Origin: Thalassobius sp002708925 | Lineage (GTDB): Bacteria > Pseudomonadota > Alphaproteobacteria > Rhodobacterales > Rhodobacteraceae | Length of the DNA stretch: 64,000 nucleotides | Reading direction: 5' to 3' | NCBI RefSeq assembly: GCF_049803795.1 | Contig: NZ_JBNAGJ010000004.1 | Location: 186,001-250,000, forward strand | In this document: positions 1 through 7,454 of the stretch, piece after piece | Numbering within the stretch: the first letter of the stretch is position 1 | Layout of the letters: every line of letters starts with the position of its first letter | Position numbers and translations under genes: made by a program | Notes under the pieces: generated by a model | Databases searched by the model: none | Told to the model about the DNA's origin: nothing | Seen by the model: the letters and a program-made list of their open reading frames with translations, nothing else

Positions 1-48
1 AAAGCTGCGCTGGAAGTGGGTGGTTCGGTGCAGAATCTGCGAATGTGA
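1..48 (+). CDS. Possible C-terminal tail of a gene entering from the left edge
   Basis: Frame 1 is open from the window edge to a TGA at 46-48 and encodes the tail KAALEVGGSVQNLRM. Fifteen codons are too few to identify a family. The codon choice is GC-rich at third positions, like the neighbours, and the stop falls just before the boxC promoter region. A chance open frame is equally possible. Confidence 0.3.
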   Translation, partial: KAALEVGGSVQNLRM

Positions 49-64
49 GCCCAAAAATTTGTCA

Positions 65-115
65 CTATAGCGCATAAATTCCTTTCAAAGACACCTATGC
101 GGAACTATAGTGCAT
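65..115 (+). promoter_or_regulatory. boxC promoter with paired BoxR-type operator elements
   Basis: Two direct copies of an 11-bp element lie before boxC: CTATAGCGCAT at 65-75 and CTATAGTGCAT at 105-115, spaced 40 bp apart. The same element recurs before boxR. The second copy starts with CTATAG, which could be a -10 box 16 bp after TTTCAA (83-88), so a bound repressor would block the polymerase. That BoxR is the binder is inferred from location; BoxR/BzdR regulators of this pathway are known to recognise TGCA-containing sites. Confidence 0.6.
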
Positions 116-143
116 TCAACGAGAAGATTCAGGAGACGCGACG

Positions 144-1799
144 ATGACCAAAGTGATCGACTTTCAGACGGACCCGTCACAGTACCGCCACTGGAAGGTG
201 GAATATGACGGTGAAGTTGCCAACCTCTATATGGACGTTGACGAAAACGGGGGGCTGTTTGACGGCTATCAGCTGAAGCTGAACTCGTATGATCTGGGCG
301 TCGATATTGAACTGGCCGACGTGGTGCAGCGCATGCGCTTTGAGCACCCCGAGGTCAAGGTTGTGGTGATGAAGTCGGCCAAGGACAAAGTGTTCTGCGC
401 CGGGGCCAACATCCGCATGCTGGGCGGTGCCGAACACGCGCACAAGGTCAACTTCTGTAAGTTCACCAACGAGACCCGCAACACGTTTGAGGCCGCCGAG
501 GCGGACTCGGGTCAGAAATACGTCGCGGCCGTCAAGGGTTCGTGCGCGGGGGGCGGATACGAACTGGCTCTGGCCTGCAACCACATCATTCTGACGGACG
601 ACAGCTCCAGCGCGGTGGCGCTGCCCGAGGTGCCTCTGCTGGCGGTTCTGCCCGGCACTGGCGGCCTGACCCGCGTGACGGACAAACGCAAGGTCCGCCG
701 CGATCTGGCCGATGTGTTCTGCGCGATGGAGGAAGGCGTGCGCGGCAAGCGCGCTCAGGATTGGCGTCTGGTGGACGAAGTCGTTCCGAACTCGAAATTC
801 GATGCGGTGGTTGACGAACGGGCCCGTGAATTCGCGGGGGCTGCGCCCACCAAGGCCACTCAGGGCATCGCGCTGAACCCGATTCAGCGCAGTATTTCCG
901 AGGATGCGATCAGCTACTCTCTGGTCGAGGTCGAGCTGGACCGCGCGGGCCGTAAGGTGACCATCACGCTGAATGGTCCGGATGGTGGCGCGCCTGGCTC
1001 GATTGACGCGCTGGTCGCCCTGGGCGATCAGTCCTATCTGCTGCGCCTGGCGCGCGAGCTGGACGATGCGATCCTGCACCTGCGCAACAATGAAAAAGAG
1101 CTGGGCCTGTGGACCATCCGCACCCAGGGCGATGCTCAGGCCGTGCTGGCGAACGAAGCCCTGCTGCTGGACAATGCCGATCACTGGCTGGCCAATGAGA
1201 TCATCCAATATTGGAAACGTGTCCTGAAACGGATTGATGTGACCTCGCGTTCGCTGGTGGCTCTGGTCGAGCATGGCTCGTGTTTCGTGGGGGTGCTGGC
1301 CGAGCTGCTGTTCGCCGTGGACCGGACCTATATGATGGAAGACGAGTTCGAAGGCGACAATCGCCCGATGGCCAAGATCGTACTGTCAAACAGCAACTTT
1401 GGCACCTATCCGATGGGCAATGACCTTAGCCGCCTGGACACGCGTTTCCTGGGCGCTCCTGAGGCCGTCGAGACGCTGAAAACCCGGATCGGCGCGGAAA
1501 TCGAGGCCGAAGAGGCCGATGCTCTGGGTCTGGTCACCTATATTCTGGATGACATCGACTGGGATGATGAAATCCGCATTTTCATGGAGGAACGCGCCAG
1601 CTTCAGCCCCGATGCGATGACCGGAATGGAGGCAAACCTGCGCTTTGCCGGGCCGGAAACCATGGAAACCCGCATCTTCGGCCGGCTGACCGCCTGGCAG
1701 AACTGGATTTTCCAACGGCCGAATGCGGTGGGCGCGGATGGCGCATTGCAGCGCTACGGCACTGGCGTGCGCGGCGAATACAACATGCAACGAGTGTAA
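144..1799 (+). CDS. boxC: 2,3-epoxybenzoyl-CoA dihydrolase BoxC
   Basis: BoxC opens the ring of 2,3-epoxybenzoyl-CoA in the aerobic box pathway, releasing formate and 3,4-dehydroadipyl-CoA semialdehyde in the cytoplasm. The 551-residue length fits the family, which is longer than ordinary crotonases. An enoyl-CoA hydratase-like oxyanion segment is visible (FCAGANIRMLG near residues 84-94, then GSCAGGGYELAL near 132-143). A second crotonase-like half follows, with HGSCFVGVLAE near residue 375. The start has GGAGACG upstream. The gene heads a co-directional box cluster, with boxB 36 bp downstream, and is probably controlled by the paired operator elements in front of it. The CoA ligase and BoxD aldehyde dehydrogenase needed for a complete pathway are not in this window. 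Confidence 0.95.
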   Translation: MTKVIDFQTDPSQYRHWKVEYDGEVANLYMDVDENGGLFDGYQLKLNSYDLGVDIELADVVQRMRFEHPEVKVVVMKSAKDKVFCAGANIRMLGGAEHAHKVNFCKFTNETRNTFEAAEADSGQKYVAAVKGSCAGGGYELALACNHIILTDDSSSAVALPEVPLLAVLPGTGGLTRVTDKRKVRRDLADVFCAMEEGVRGKRAQDWRLVDEVVPNSKFDAVVDERAREFAGAAPTKATQGIALNPIQRSISEDAISYSLVEVELDRAGRKVTITLNGPDGGAPGSIDALVALGDQSYLLRLARELDDAILHLRNNEKELGLWTIRTQGDAQAVLANEALLLDNADHWLANEIIQYWKRVLKRIDVTSRSLVALVEHGSCFVGVLAELLFAVDRTYMMEDEFEGDNRPMAKIVLSNSNFGTYPMGNDLSRLDTRFLGAPEAVETLKTRIGAEIEAEEADALGLVTYILDDIDWDDEIRIFMEERASFSPDAMTGMEANLRFAGPETMETRIFGRLTAWQNWIFQRPNAVGADGALQRYGTGVRGEYNMQRV

Positions 1800-1835
1800 A
1801 AGGGCGACCTTGTCGTCCCCGAAAGGGAGAGAGAA

Positions 1836-3287
1836 ATGCTTGATCTTATCAATGTCAGCTATGACACGCAGATCCCCAACAACGTGGGGCTTAGCTCGGA
1901 TAAACGCGTTCTGAAGGCGCTGGAAAAATGGCACCCCGGCTATATCAACTGGTGGTCTGACCTGATCCCCGACAATTTTCAGCAGTCGCTGGTGTACCTG
2001 CGGACCGCCGTGTCGGTGGACCCCAAGGGCTGGGCTAAGTTCGACTATGTGAAAATGCCCGAATACCGCTGGGGTGTTCTGCTGGCTCCGCAGGTCGAAG
2101 ACCGCCGCATCCCGTGCGGTGAACACGCAGGCGAGCCCGCGTGGCAAGAGGTTCCCGGCGAATATCGCAATATGCTGAAGCGCCTGATCGTCATTCAGGG
2201 CGATACCGAGCCGGCCTCGGTTGAACAGCAGCGGTTCCTGGGTCTGACCGCGCCGTCGCTGTATGACATGCGCAACCTGTTCCAGGTGAACGTCGAGGAA
2301 GGCCGCCACCTGTGGGCGATGGTCTATCTGTTGCAGAAATACTTCGGCAAGGATGGCCGGGAAGAGGCCGATGACCTGCTGCGCCGCTCGTCCGGATCCG
2401 AAGAGGCCCCCCGTATGCTGGGCGCCTTTAACGAGGAAACTCCGGACTGGCTGTCCTTCTTCATGTTCACCTATTTCACCGACCGTGACGGTAAAATGCA
2501 GCTGGAATCGCTGGCGCAGTCGGGCTTTGACCCGCTGTCGCGCACCTGCCGTTTCATGCTGACCGAGGAAGCCCACCACATGTTCGTGGGTGAAACCGGC
2601 GTGGGCCGCACCATTCAGCGCACCTGCGAAGTGATGAACGAAAACGGTATCACCGATCCCTATGACATCAACAAGATCCGCGATCTGGGGGTTATCGACC
2701 TGCCGACCATCCAGAAAAAGCTGAACCTGCATTACACGCTCAGCCTGGATCTGTTCGGCCAGGAAGTGTCTACCAACGCGGCGAATGCCTTCAATGCGGG
2801 GGTCAAGGGCCGCTACATGGAGAACCGCATCGACGACGATCACAAGCTGACCAACGACACCTACACCGTGTGGGATCTGGAGGATGGCAAAGTCGTTCAG
2901 AAAGAGGTGCCCGCCCTGACCGCAATCAACATGCGCCTGCGCGATGACTATAGCCGCGATGCCGCAGGTGGCGTGGGCCGCTGGAACAAGATCATCGAAA
3001 AGGCGGGGATCGAGTTCGAAATGAAGCTCCCGCATGAGAGCTTCCACCGGCAGATCGGCGTCTTCGCGGGCCACAACTTTGACCCCGAAGGGAACCTGCT
3101 GTCGGGTGCCGAATACGATGCCAAGGTCAACGACTGGCTGCCGACCCATGCGGATGGCGATTTCATCCAGTCGCTGATGACGCCGATCTACGAGCCCGGC
3201 AAATACGCCAGCTGGATCAGCCCGCCCAAGGTGGGGATCGACAACAAACCCGGTGATTTCGAATACGTCAAACTCCACATGGCGTAA
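1836..3287 (+). CDS. boxB: Benzoyl-CoA 2,3-epoxidase, di-iron oxygenase subunit BoxB
   Basis: BoxB inserts one oxygen atom from O2 into benzoyl-CoA to form the 2,3-epoxide, using electrons from BoxA. The protein is 483 residues, normal for the family. Two ExxH motifs typical of carboxylate-bridged di-iron enzymes are visible: EEGRH around residues 154-158 and EEAHH around 244-248, both in predicted helices. The start codon follows a strong GGGAGAGAGAA ribosome site. A GC-rich hairpin immediately follows the stop, and the next reading frames are the 54-residue cysteine protein and boxA. Confidence 0.96.
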   Translation: MLDLINVSYDTQIPNNVGLSSDKRVLKALEKWHPGYINWWSDLIPDNFQQSLVYLRTAVSVDPKGWAKFDYVKMPEYRWGVLLAPQVEDRRIPCGEHAGEPAWQEVPGEYRNMLKRLIVIQGDTEPASVEQQRFLGLTAPSLYDMRNLFQVNVEEGRHLWAMVYLLQKYFGKDGREEADDLLRRSSGSEEAPRMLGAFNEETPDWLSFFMFTYFTDRDGKMQLESLAQSGFDPLSRTCRFMLTEEAHHMFVGETGVGRTIQRTCEVMNENGITDPYDINKIRDLGVIDLPTIQKKLNLHYTLSLDLFGQEVSTNAANAFNAGVKGRYMENRIDDDHKLTNDTYTVWDLEDGKVVQKEVPALTAINMRLRDDYSRDAAGGVGRWNKIIEKAGIEFEMKLPHESFHRQIGVFAGHNFDPEGNLLSGAEYDAKVNDWLPTHADGDFIQSLMTPIYEPGKYASWISPPKVGIDNKPGDFEYVKLHMA

Positions 3288-3297
3288 TCGAAAAAGC

Positions 3298-3324
3298 GGC
3301 CGGGGCGATGCACCCGCCCCGGCC
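3298..3324 (+). other. Intercistronic hairpin after boxB
   Basis: GGCCGGGGCG (3298-3307) can pair perfectly with CGCCCCGGCC (3315-3324) around a 7-nt loop. No T-run follows, so it is unlikely to be an intrinsic terminator. Its place just after boxB suggests a 3'-end stabiliser that would favour boxB message over boxA; that role is inference. Confidence 0.55.
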
Positions 3325-3351
3325 TGTGACTTGTTGCAAAGGGAGGAGAAA

Positions 3352-3516
3352 ATGGGAGTAGACCGTCAAATCGCCAAGGCCCCCAAGACCTCAGAGGTGG
3401 GGATCGCTGTGTCCGAACTGGGCGGAAATTGTGTGGGATGCACCAATTGCCAGGGGCTGTGCCAGGCCCTGATCGAAGTCATGACCTTTCCCGAAGTGGT
3501 CCTGAAACGCTCGTGA
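3352..3516 (+). CDS. Unnamed 54-residue protein with a four-cysteine cluster, within the box operon
   Basis: I do not recognise a named family. The ATG at 3352 follows an excellent ribosome site (GGGAGGAG, 3341-3348), which decides the start. The product has its only cysteines in CVGCTNCQGLC (C27, C30, C33, C37), i.e. C-x2-C-x2-C-x3-C, the spacing of a ferredoxin-type [4Fe-4S] half site, although the usual proline after the last cysteine is absent. There is no signal peptide or membrane segment. It lies between boxB and boxA on the same strand, so a role in electron transfer to BoxB, in cluster delivery, or in assembly of the epoxidase is plausible but unproven. A zinc site is the main alternative. 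Confidence 0.75.
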   Translation: MGVDRQIAKAPKTSEVGIAVSELGGNCVGCTNCQGLCQALIEVMTFPEVVLKRS

Positions 3517-3569
3517 TTCTGTCCCGGCAGCCCTGAAACTCCAACCGCGCGAACTTGGAAGCCAAGCCT

Positions 3570-4757
3570 ATGAACAAGCCGATCAAACAACATCTGATCG
3601 ACCCAGAGATTTGCATCCGCTGCTACACATGCGAGATGACCTGCCCGGTCGAAGCCATCGTTCATGATGACAACAACGTCGTCGTTGACGCGGATAAATG
3701 CGATTACTGCATGTCCTGTATTCCGGTCTGTCCGACGGGCTCGATTGACGAATGGCGCGTGGTGAACGCGCCCTATTCGGTGGACGAACAATTCGGCTGG
3801 ATGGAGCTGCCCGCGCAGCAGGAAATCACTCAGAACGAAGCCGCTGGCGGCATCGAGGCGCTGGACGAAAGCATGGCCGCCCTGCTGGCCGAGGCTCATG
3901 CCGGAGCAGGCGGCAAAGCCACCGCACCCAAATCGGCGGCCAAGCCTACGGTGAATATGTACAATCTGGCCAATCCCATTGTGGCCACCGTGCAGGGCAA
4001 TTACCGGCTGACCGAGCAGGGCTCGGACAGCGACATCCGCCATATCATTCTCAGCTTCGACGACACGTTCCCCGTGCTTGAAGGACAAAGCATCGGCATC
4101 CTGCCGCCGGGCCAGGACGCAGGCGGAAACCCGCATCTGCCGCGGCTGTATTCGGTGTCCAGCCCCCGCGACGGAGAGCGCCCGAATTTTGGCAACGTAT
4201 CCCTGACCGTGAAGCGCGAGGATAAGGGGCTGTGTTCGAATTACGTCTGCGACCTGAAGTCGGGCGATAAGGTGAATGTGACCGGCCCGTTTGGCGCGAC
4301 CTTCCTGATGCCCGACGATCCGCAGGCGCGTCTGTTGATGATCTGTACTGGCACGGGCTCGGCGCCGATGCGGGCGTTTACCATGCGCCGGCAGCGCACG
4401 GTAGGCAGCAAATCGGGCGGCATGACCATGTTCTTTGGTGCACGATCCCCGGATTCCCTGCCGTACTTTGGCCCATTAAAGAAAGTTTCTGACGCTTTGC
4501 TGAAAACTCATATGGTTTTCAGCCGGCTGCCGGACCAGCCCAAGGAATACGTTCAGGATCGCCTTGCCGCCGAAGAGGATGCCGTCGCCGAGATGCTGTC
4601 CGATCCAAATACGCATATCTACATCTGTGGATTGCGCGGGATGGAGGAAGGCGTGGAGAAGGCCTTTACCAATATTGCGGAAAGCATCGGGACACAGTGG
4701 GTTGCCCTGCGTGACACGATGCGCGAAGAAGGCAGATACCACGTTGAGACATACTGA
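3570..4757 (+). CDS. boxA: Benzoyl-CoA epoxidase reductase subunit BoxA
   Basis: BoxA is the NADPH-dependent iron-sulfur flavoprotein that passes electrons to BoxB. From the ATG at 3570 it is 395 residues. Two ferredoxin-type [4Fe-4S] motifs open the protein: CIRCYTCEMTCP (C15, C18, C21, C25) and CDYCMSCIPVCP (C44, C47, C50, C54). An Ala/Gly linker around residues 100-125 leads to a ferredoxin-NADP reductase domain with the FAD motif RLYSVSS, the nucleotide-binding stretch CTGTGSAPMRAF and a C-terminal aromatic tyrosine. A TTG at 3555 is in frame, but GGAAG is well spaced for 3570. The stop is 2 bp before the thioesterase start, indicating coupled translation. Confidence 0.95.
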   Translation: MNKPIKQHLIDPEICIRCYTCEMTCPVEAIVHDDNNVVVDADKCDYCMSCIPVCPTGSIDEWRVVNAPYSVDEQFGWMELPAQQEITQNEAAGGIEALDESMAALLAEAHAGAGGKATAPKSAAKPTVNMYNLANPIVATVQGNYRLTEQGSDSDIRHIILSFDDTFPVLEGQSIGILPPGQDAGGNPHLPRLYSVSSPRDGERPNFGNVSLTVKREDKGLCSNYVCDLKSGDKVNVTGPFGATFLMPDDPQARLLMICTGTGSAPMRAFTMRRQRTVGSKSGGMTMFFGARSPDSLPYFGPLKKVSDALLKTHMVFSRLPDQPKEYVQDRLAAEEDAVAEMLSDPNTHIYICGLRGMEEGVEKAFTNIAESIGTQWVALRDTMREEGRYHVETY

Positions 4758-4759
4758 AC

Positions 4760-5200
4760 ATGCCTGAGAAATCCCCTCATTTTGTCCATGAAATCCGCGT
4801 CACCTGGGGCGATTGCGATCCGGCCAGGATCGCTTATACCGCGCGGCTGCCGTGGTTCGCGCTGGATGCCATCAACGCCTGGTGGGAAACGCACCTGGGC
4901 GGAGATGGCTGGTTCCAGATGGAACTGGACCGCGATGTCGGCACGCCTTTCGTGCACATGAGTTTGGACTTCTCTGCGCCGGTCACGCCGCGCCATCGGC
5001 TGATGTGCCAGGTGGATCCGGTAAAGCTGGGCGAGACCTCGATCGCGTTTCGGGTGATTGCCCGCCAGGACGATGTGGTGTGCTTTACCGGCAAGTTCGT
5101 GTGCGTCTTTACCGTGGCCTCGGAATTTCGCAAACAGAAGCCCCCGGCCGAGATCGTTGACATTGTGACGCCGCTGCTGGTGGACGTGACAACGGTGTAA
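4760..5200 (+). CDS. Hotdog-fold acyl-CoA thioesterase of the 4-hydroxybenzoyl-CoA type
   Basis: This 146-residue protein matches the 4-hydroxybenzoyl-CoA thioesterase family: it carries WGDCDPARIAY near residues 16-26, which contains the catalytic aspartate region, followed by a long helix (WFALDAINAWWE) and a single hotdog domain. Thioesterases of this kind sit in many box clusters. They are thought to hydrolyse benzoyl-CoA or dead-end aryl-CoA esters and so free trapped CoA. It begins 2 bp after boxA and is the last enzyme before boxR. The exact acyl group cannot be told from sequence. Confidence 0.88.
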   Translation: MPEKSPHFVHEIRVTWGDCDPARIAYTARLPWFALDAINAWWETHLGGDGWFQMELDRDVGTPFVHMSLDFSAPVTPRHRLMCQVDPVKLGETSIAFRVIARQDDVVCFTGKFVCVFTVASEFRKQKPPAEIVDIVTPLLVDVTTV

Positions 5201-5258
5201 CCCCTTGCGGCTTGTCGAAATAATTTGCACAAGGTCCGGAATACGCGCTATCGTGTGA

Positions 5259-5300
5259 ACTATAGTGCATAGATTTTGGGCTTTTTGCGCTATTCCGCAT
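5259..5300 (+). promoter_or_regulatory. boxR promoter with paired BoxR-type operator elements
   Basis: CTATAGTGCAT at 5260-5270 is identical to the proximal element before boxC, and a related copy CTATTCCGCAT lies at 5290-5300, 30 bp downstream and 15 bp before the boxR start. The shared consensus across both promoters is CTATNNYGCAT. The arrangement suggests BoxR represses its own gene and boxC; this is inference from repetition and location. Confidence 0.6.
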
Positions 5301-5314
5301 AAGGCAAGGGCAAT

Positions 5315-6232
5315 ATGGGTGAAATTACGAACTTCCGGGGGGAATCTACCCCCAGTGAATCCCGCTCTTTGGGCGAGGACGAGGTTCGCACCCTGATCAC
5401 CCGCGTAGGAGAGCGGGTTCGCAAAGCGCGGGAACGCAAGGGCATCCCGCGCCGGGTTCTGTCTGAAATCTCGGGGGTCTCTCCGCGTTATCTGGCGCAG
5501 CTTGAGGCCGGAGAGGGTAATATCTCGATCGGGCTGTTGCAGCGGGTGGCCATCGCATTGGATCACCGTATCGAATGGCTGATGACCGAGGACGACCCCT
5601 GGAATTCCGAGGCGCTGCATGTGTCGGATCTGTACCGCTCGGCCAACACGGAAACGCGCCAGCGGGTGATGCACCTGCTGCGCCCCGAAAGCGCGCAGGA
5701 AATGCGGGCGCAGCGGATTTGTCTGATCGGTCTGCGCGGCGCTGGGAAATCCACGCTGGGCCAGCGGGCCGGGCAGGCGCTGAATATCCCCTTTGTCGAG
5801 CTGAACCGCGAAATCGAAGAACAATCCGGAATGCCCGTGAATGAGGTCATGGCGCTTTATGGTCAGGAAGGATACCGTAAGCTAGAGGCGCAGGCCGTCA
5901 CCCGCGTGGTGCAGACGCATGACACGATGATCCTGGCCGTTGCGGGCGGGATCGTGGCCGCGCCGGACACCTATACGACGCTGTTGAATCGCTTCCATAC
6001 CATTTGGGTCAAGGCCTCGCCCCTGGAACATATGGAGCGCGTTCAGGCGCAGGGCGACACTCGCCCGATGGCCGACAATCCCGAAGCGATGAAAGAGCTG
6101 AAGGCGATCCTGACCAGCCGCGAGGCGCTGTATGAAAAGGCGCAGGTCAGTCTGGACACGTCGGGCAAGGCGCTGGATCAGTCCTTGGCCGAGCTGCTGG
6201 CGCTGATAAAGGACAACAAGTTCCTGGGATGA
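5315..6232 (+). CDS. boxR: BoxR-type transcriptional regulator: XRE helix-turn-helix fused to a shikimate-kinase-like domain
   Basis: The protein has 305 residues. An XRE/Cro helix-turn-helix spans roughly residues 26-90 (LSEISGVSPRYLAQLEAGEGN), a linker runs to about 133, and a shikimate kinase-like fold follows with the P-loop GLRGAGKST at 139-147. This fusion is the hallmark of BzdR/BoxR regulators of benzoate degradation, in which the kinase-like part is believed to sense benzoyl-CoA rather than phosphorylate shikimate. The gene has AAGGG upstream of its ATG and carries two operator-like elements in its promoter, so autoregulation is likely. The 3-hydroxyacyl-CoA dehydrogenase gene starts 13 bp after its stop. 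Confidence 0.93.
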   Translation: MGEITNFRGESTPSESRSLGEDEVRTLITRVGERVRKARERKGIPRRVLSEISGVSPRYLAQLEAGEGNISIGLLQRVAIALDHRIEWLMTEDDPWNSEALHVSDLYRSANTETRQRVMHLLRPESAQEMRAQRICLIGLRGAGKSTLGQRAGQALNIPFVELNREIEEQSGMPVNEVMALYGQEGYRKLEAQAVTRVVQTHDTMILAVAGGIVAAPDTYTTLLNRFHTIWVKASPLEHMERVQAQGDTRPMADNPEAMKELKAILTSREALYEKAQVSLDTSGKALDQSLAELLALIKDNKFLG

Positions 6233-6245
6233 CGGGCGGGACCGC

Positions 6246-7454
6246 GTGAAAATCCCTCTGATCTCTGATTTGGACGATGTGACGCGTGCGCGGAACCGGG
6301 CGCATGTGGCGGGGCTTGGGCGGCCTGCCGGGGCGCTGGAACTGTCCGGAAAAATCGGTGTGGTCGGCGGGGCTGCGGGCCTGGGGCTGGCCGTTCAGGT
6401 GGCGCAGAGCGGGCTGGACGCCGTTTTCCTGGAAGAGGACGCCGCCAGCCTGGAGCGCGCCACGTTCTTCCTGACCCGCAACATGCAAGGGCGCATCCCC
6501 AAGAATGTCCGCCTGACCGCCCGGCTGGACGATCTGACGGAATGCGCGGTCATCGTCGATTGTGGGGCCGGACCTTTGGATGAAAAGGCCGCGCTGTTGC
6601 AGAAGATCACCGCCAAGGCACCGCAGGCGGACTTGTTTATGGTTAATCTGGCGGGGGCGGATCTGTCTGCGCTGCGTGCGCAAACCACCCATCCTGCGCG
6701 CCTGCTGGGGGCCAATCACGGGGCGGGGATTTTGGAACTGGCGGGGGCGGACGAGGCCACGGAATACGCGGTTGCATCGGCCAATGCTCTGGCGGCGCGG
6801 CTGGGGCGTTGCGTGCTCAGGGCTCCGGCATTGGGGTTCGTGTCGCAGCGGCTGCAAATGCACATGCTGGATGTGGCCGACCTGTTGCTGCTGGAGGGCG
6901 CAACACCCTGGGACATCGACGAGGCGCTGGAGCTGTTCGGATTTGCCATGGGCCCCTATGAGGCGCAGGATCTGATCGGCACCGATGTGGCCTATGCGCT
7001 GCGACAGCGCCGCCAGCCCGATCCGGCGCGGCGCTACAGCCTGATCGCCGACCGCGCGGTGCAAGAGGGGCGTCTGGGCAAAAAGGCGGGCGTCGGCTGG
7101 TATCGCTATCCTGGGGGGGGCGGCAAAGTGATTGATCCGCTGGTCGAGGATCTGTGCCGTGAAGAGGCGTATTTTGCCGGCGTCGCTACCCGTGTATTTG
7201 ACGCAGACACTCTGAGGCTGCGGATTCTGCTGGCGCTGATGAACGAGGCAGGCTGGATGGTCGAAAACGGTGTCGCCCCCGCAGATCTGGATCTGATCAG
7301 CGTGCGGGTTCTGGGGGTTCCGGCAGATTGCGGGGGCATCGCGACATTTGCCGATCAGTTGGGCGCACAGAACATTCTGCGGGCGCTGCGCGTTTTACAA
7401 CAAGAAGACCCTGCAATGTGGCGCCCGGCCCCCTGTTTCGCGGCAGAGGGCTAG
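6246..7454 (+). CDS. Divergent 3-hydroxyacyl-CoA dehydrogenase homologue
   Basis: This 402-residue protein has a 3-hydroxyacyl-CoA dehydrogenase layout: an N-terminal Rossmann domain (VVGGAAGLGLAVQVAQSG near residues 39-56) and two C-terminal helical repeats, the first with FGFAMGPYEAQDLIGTDVA near 236-254 and WYRYP near 290. Key features are altered. The usual SNTSSL stretch reads VNLAGADLSAL, and the HFFNP catalytic region is shortened to NHGAGILELAG, which moves the histidine relative to the glutamate. It may act on 3-hydroxyadipyl-CoA from the box lower pathway, or it may be a non-catalytic relative. A GTG start 13 bp after boxR puts it in the same transcription unit. It overlaps the convergent hydratase gene by 4 bp. 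Confidence 0.8.
   Translation: MKIPLISDLDDVTRARNRAHVAGLGRPAGALELSGKIGVVGGAAGLGLAVQVAQSGLDAVFLEEDAASLERATFFLTRNMQGRIPKNVRLTARLDDLTECAVIVDCGAGPLDEKAALLQKITAKAPQADLFMVNLAGADLSALRAQTTHPARLLGANHGAGILELAGADEATEYAVASANALAARLGRCVLRAPALGFVSQRLQMHMLDVADLLLLEGATPWDIDEALELFGFAMGPYEAQDLIGTDVAYALRQRRQPDPARRYSLIADRAVQEGRLGKKAGVGWYRYPGGGGKVIDPLVEDLCREEAYFAGVATRVFDADTLRLRILLALMNEAGWMVENGVAPADLDLISVRVLGVPADCGGIATFADQLGAQNILRALRVLQQEDPAMWRPAPCFAAEG

Noticed and set aside
1386..3278. 630-codon open frame antisense to boxB
   Set aside because: It mirrors boxB exactly, has no ribosome site or motif, and boxB has both di-iron motifs.
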